In this document: piece by piece, positions 5,875-8,403 of the stretch
Numbering within the stretch: position 1 is the first letter of the stretch
Layout of the letters: every line of letters starts with the position of its first letter
Source of the DNA: an uncultured Victivallales bacterium
GTDB taxonomy: Bacteria; Verrucomicrobiota; Lentisphaeria; Oligosphaerales; JAFGRS01
Length of the DNA stretch: 8,403 bases
Assembly: GCA_903834675.1 (NCBI GenBank)
Contig: CAILKC010000734.1
Location: forward strand, 1-8,403
Direction: 5' to 3'
The notes under the pieces: generated by a model
Database searches by the model: none
What the model was told of the DNA's origin: nothing
The model's input: only the letters and a program-made list of their open reading frames with translations
Position numbers and translations under genes: made by a program

Positions 5875-7065
5875 TCAGGGAGCCGCCACCGGCCCCGGCT
5901 GGCTGCCCGGCTCCAGGTAACGCCGCAGCGTCTCGGGGCTGGTCTGCTCGCGGATCATCTCGTGGCGTCCCTGCTCCGCCTCAGTCACGGCTGCCAGGGT
6001 GGCGCTGCTGTCGACCAGGGTCGGCGTGAGAAAGATCAGCAACTCGGTCTTGCTCGTGCTGGTAACTGTACGCCGGAACAAGGCTCCGAGCCAGGGGATG
6101 CTTCCCAGGATTGGCGTCTTGTGTACGGTCGAGGTCGCCTGATCCTCCATCAGGCCGCCAATCACCACGGTGCGACCGCTGGGCACGACCACATGCGTCT
6201 CGGCCGAGCGTTTGGCGAACACCGGCGCGTTGACGGTCTCGGAGATGGCGACGGTGTCACCGGTAATCGTCGAGATTTCCGGGGCTACGTCCAGCTCGAT
6301 CAGCCCGGCGCTGCCGATATGCGGCGTGACGGTCAGGATGATCCCGATGTCCTCATACTCGACCGTATTGATGGTCTGCCCGGTCTCCGTGGTGCGGCTG
6401 TTACGGATAAAGGGCACTTCCTGGCCGATGGTGATCTTCGCCTCCTCGTTGTTGCGGGCCAGGATCGAGGGCCGCGACAGCACGTTCAACTTGCTCACTT
6501 CGGCGATGGCACGCAGGGTGACCTGCAGATCATCCTGCAAGACGCTGACGATGCCGCCCTGAGTCTCCGACGCCACCCCGAACAGCGAGGAGAGGACGGA
6601 CTTGTCGCCATCCGCCGCGGTGTGGGCGTACTTGAACTCCAGGCCGAGGTCAAGATCATCTTTGTGAGTGACTTCGAGGAAGAGGACCTTGATGAGGGCC
6701 TGGGCCACGGGCTTGTCCAGCGCGGTGAGTACCTGCATGACCTGCTCATTGGTGGCTGCGTCGGTGGTCACAAACAGCGTCCGCGTCGCTTCGTCAATCT
6801 CGATGTGAGCCTGGCGTTGACTGCGTGACGTGGGCGTGGCCGCTTCGGCACGCCCCCGCACAAAGCGCCCACCGGACGCCGGCAGCGCCGCCGGCGCGGC
6901 GGGCGCGGCGGGCGTGGCGGGCGCGTCCTGCGCCGCGAGCGGGATGCTCCCGGGCAGGCTCAGCAGGCCGACGGCTATGCCGAAGCCCAGGCGCCACACG
7001 GCCTGCCTGAGGCTACGGCGACTGGAGAGAGGCCGGCAAAACCGGCACCGCGTCAAGGTCTTCAT
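5875..7065 (-). CDS. GspD-like secretin, C-terminal half (half N-domain plus secretin pore domain)
   Basis: A 396-residue exported protein. Residues 1-25 are basic, 26-45 hydrophobic (LGFGIAVGLL core) and AAQ (44-46) is a likely signal-peptidase I site. An Ala/Pro linker follows (47-64). Residues 86-117 (IEIDEATRTLFVT then a helix ending TALDK) match only the second half of an N-type secretin repeat. The secretin domain covers about 121-352, with VLSRPSILARNNEEAKI, QEVPFI, NTVEYEDIGIILTVTPHI, PSGRTVVIGGLMED and the signature TPILGSIPWLGALF (317-330), closest in style to type II secretion GspD. A full GspD has about 600-700 residues with N0-N3 first; here those domains are in the preceding gene, 15 bp upstream and in the same frame. 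An ideal AGGAG site and a signal peptide argue that this is a real separate gene. It should form the outer-membrane channel. A pilus- or phage-type secretin is less likely. Confidence 0.88.
   Translation of the reverse strand: MKTLTRCRFCRPLSSRRSLRQAVWRLGFGIAVGLLSLPGSIPLAAQDAPATPAAPAAPAALPASGGRFVRGRAEAATPTSRSQRQAHIEIDEATRTLFVTTDAATNEQVMQVLTALDKPVAQALIKVLFLEVTHKDDLDLGLEFKYAHTAADGDKSVLSSLFGVASETQGGIVSVLQDDLQVTLRAIAEVSKLNVLSRPSILARNNEEAKITIGQEVPFIRNSRTTETGQTINTVEYEDIGIILTVTPHIGSAGLIELDVAPEISTITGDTVAISETVNAPVFAKRSAETHVVVPSGRTVVIGGLMEDQATSTVHKTPILGSIPWLGALFRRTVTSTSKTELLIFLTPTLVDSSATLAAVTEAEQGRHEMIREQTSPETLRRYLEPGSQPGPVAAP
6893..6928. repeat. 9-bp tandem repeat encoding an Ala/Pro linker
   Basis: GGCGCGGCG is repeated at 6893-6901 and 6902-6910, with a one-base variant at 6911-6919 and a degenerate fourth copy to 6928. 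On the minus strand it encodes Ala-Pro-Ala-type triplets just after the predicted signal peptide of the secretin C-terminal protein. Such a tract can change copy number by slippage in 3-residue steps without a frameshift. Confidence 0.6.
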
Positions 7066-7072
7066 GGCTAAT

Positions 7073-7077
7073 CTCCT
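7073..7077 (-). promoter_or_regulatory. Ribosome-binding site of the secretin C-terminal gene
   Basis: AGGAG on the minus strand, 7 nt before ATG 7065, sits in the 15-nt gap after the TGA of the preceding gene. This near-ideal site is the main evidence that the downstream half of the secretin is translated from its own start rather than being the remains of a gene broken by a nonsense mutation. Confidence 0.75.
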
Positions 7078-7080
7078 GGC

Positions 7081-8403
7081 TCAGCGCGGGCTGGATCCCA
7101 TGGTGCTGGTGCTGCCGCTAGTGCCGGTGTTGCGCGAGGTGGAAGCGCCGGTTGTCGTGCGCGTTGTGGTGCTGTTACTGGATCGGCGAGAGCTGCTGGC
7201 GGCGCCCGTGGTGCTGCTGCTATCGAGGTCTTCGAACATGCTGTCGAGGATTTCTTTGGCACGGGTGACGTCGGCGTTCTCCATCTGGTAGACATGCACG
7301 ATGGGGACGTTCGCCGGGGTGGCATCCAGCTCCTTGACGACCCTCTCGATATCTTCCACGGTGGCACTCGAGGCGCTGACGATGACCGAGTTGGTGCGGG
7401 TATCCGCCACCGCCAGCACCTTGGCTTCGCTGAGCTTGCGCTGACTCTGGCTCGAGCCCTGCTGCGTCTGGGCCTGCGGACCGAAGGGCATGCCGCCAAA
7501 TCCAGGCATACCGCCGCCACGGCTGCGAGTGCCGCCGCCGCTGCTACTGGTCGTCGTGTCCGGGTACAGGCCGGTGAGGACATTGGCGATCTGCGTCGCA
7601 TCGGCGTAGCGCAGGGGAAAGACGCGGAGGGTGGTGACCGCTTCGCTCGGCAGGTCCAGTTCGGCGACCAGTTCGGCAATCTGGGGCAGGACTTCCGCTG
7701 GAGCGGTGACGACCACGGCATTGCCGCGCTGGTCGGCTACGGCTTTGACATAGGAGGCGGTTTGCCGGGCTTCGGCGGAGGTGTCCGAGGCTGCCGCGCT
7801 GTCGCCGCCCTCGCCACCGAACCCGCGCATCCTGGCAAAGAACTCGCCCGCCCCCCGTCCAGAGCCGCGCGACGACTGAGTCCCGGCCTTGGCTGAGGGC
7901 GTCTCGTACACCTTGTTGATCACGTCCGCGGTCTCCGTGGCATCCGCATAGCGCAGGGACATGACCTGGATGTCCAGGATGCTGGAGACGGTCGTGTCGA
8001 TGGCCTGAACGACCTCCAGCAGGCGACGAATGTTGGCGCGTGTGTCGGTGATGACCAGCGCATTGCCGTCTTCGTTGGCGGTCATGGTCGCCCCTGCCGG
8101 AACCAGCGGTTTGAGCGTTTCCATGAGCTTGGTGGCGGTGGTGTGGCGCAGAGGGACGATCTGGGTGACGATCTCACTGGTGCGAGGGACCGTGGCCGGG
8201 TCGCTGCCGGAACACACGGGGATGTCGCGCGCCCGAGCGTCGTCGCGCCGCACGATGCGCAGCGTGCGCTCGGTACGAATCACCGCCAGGCCGCGGTCAT
8301 TGAGGACGGTATGCAACAGGGCCACCGCCTCGTCGGCCGTCAGCGGATTGTGACTGACGATGTCCACCGTGCCGCTGACCGGCGCCTCACGCACGATGAC
8401 GAA
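7081..8403 (-). CDS. Secretin N-terminal protein with N0 and N1-type repeats (5' end outside window)
   Basis: The reading frame stays open to the window edge (FVI precedes the GTG at 8394), so the start and any signal peptide are missing; 440 residues are visible. Numbering from that GTG: an N0-like domain (1-49; GTVDIVSHNPLTADEA, then TLRIV), then N1-type repeats at 73-134, 139-247 and 254-357. Each repeat has a strand-helix with a LRYADAT-type motif, then ADxRxNxVVVT and a helix ending in LD. The second and third repeats carry Gly/Ser-rich inserts (about 164-213 and 279-323) between their halves. A fourth repeat begins at 363 (VHVYQMENADVTRAKEIL) but only its first half is present, followed by a Ser/Thr-rich tail (391-437) and TGA. 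No secretin pore domain occurs. The next gene supplies the missing half-repeat and pore. The protein should lie in the periplasm as the substrate-facing ring of a GspD-like channel. Confidence 0.85.
   Translation of the reverse strand, partial: FVIVREAPVSGTVDIVSHNPLTADEAVALLHTVLNDRGLAVIRTERTLRIVRRDDARARDIPVCSGSDPATVPRTSEIVTQIVPLRHTTATKLMETLKPLVPAGATMTANEDGNALVITDTRANIRRLLEVVQAIDTTVSSILDIQVMSLRYADATETADVINKVYETPSAKAGTQSSRGSGRGAGEFFARMRGFGGEGGDSAAASDTSAEARQTASYVKAVADQRGNAVVVTAPAEVLPQIAELVAELDLPSEAVTTLRVFPLRYADATQIANVLTGLYPDTTTSSSGGGTRSRGGGMPGFGGMPFGPQAQTQQGSSQSQRKLSEAKVLAVADTRTNSVIVSASSATVEDIERVVKELDATPANVPIVHVYQMENADVTRAKEILDSMFEDLDSSSTTGAASSSRRSSNSTTTRTTTGASTSRNTGTSGSTSTMGSSPR

Noticed and set aside
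5962..6828. Plus-strand open frame opposite the secretin C-terminal gene
   Set aside because: Antisense shadow; the minus strand encodes a well-matched secretin domain.
7063..7083. UGA recoding (UGA read as an amino acid), suggested by all six genes ending in TGA and the in-frame junction
   Set aside because: The hexokinase ends at TGA where its family normally ends, and the kinase TGA overlaps the regulator ATG as ATGA. Reading TGA as sense would run proteins into unrelated antisense sequence. TGA preference is ordinary in GC-rich genomes.
5875..8403. Secretin pair as a pseudogene broken by a nonsense mutation
   Set aside because: The downstream part has an ideal AGGAG site, an ATG, a signal peptide and an export-style linker, and both halves are otherwise intact. 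A recent point mutation would not create these. Sequencing error at the TGA alone would not explain the internal signal peptide.

Overview
The window is a GC-rich bacterial segment with six protein-coding genes, all ending in TGA, and no RNA genes. An outer-membrane secretin in two pieces and a membrane histidine kinase point to a Gram-negative cell. A UroD-like protein of a non-HemE type, a eukaryote-type hexokinase and clustered intergenic palindromes would suit a member of the PVC group (for example Kiritimatiellota or Lentisphaerota). That placement is inference from gene style only, and no marker gene is present.

Layout. Positions 1-324 are non-coding and hold a cluster of REP-like palindromes (1-133 and 185-241). 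A UroD-superfamily protein lies on the minus strand (325-1401). It is divergent from a hexokinase-family sugar kinase on the plus strand (1697-2995); the ~295-bp gap between them has two candidate -10 elements and a strong 9-bp hairpin. The hexokinase ends 6 bp from the convergent end of a long minus-strand operon that fills the rest of the window.

The operon, in transcription order: (1) a secretin N-terminal protein with an N0 domain and N1-type repeats, its 5' end beyond the window edge (7081-8403); (2) a secretin C-terminal protein with its own signal peptide and the pore-forming domain (5875-7065); (3) a transmembrane sensor histidine kinase (4357-5859); (4) an NtrC-type sigma-54 response regulator (3002-4360). 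Spacings are 15 bp, 15 bp and a 4-bp ATGA overlap, so one transcript is likely.

The most notable observation is that a GspD-like secretin is split into two adjacent polypeptides. The split falls inside one N-type repeat: the upstream protein ends with the first half (strand-helix) plus a Ser/Thr-rich tail, and the downstream protein begins, after a signal peptide and Ala/Pro linker, with the second half followed by the secretin domain. The two frames are the same and are separated by a single TGA and 15 nt containing a good ribosome-binding site. The proposed reading is a two-subunit secretin that re-forms an N domain in the periplasm, co-expressed with a two-component system that may sense envelope state and drive sigma-54 promoters. 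The split architecture is read from the sequence; the assembly and regulatory roles are inference.
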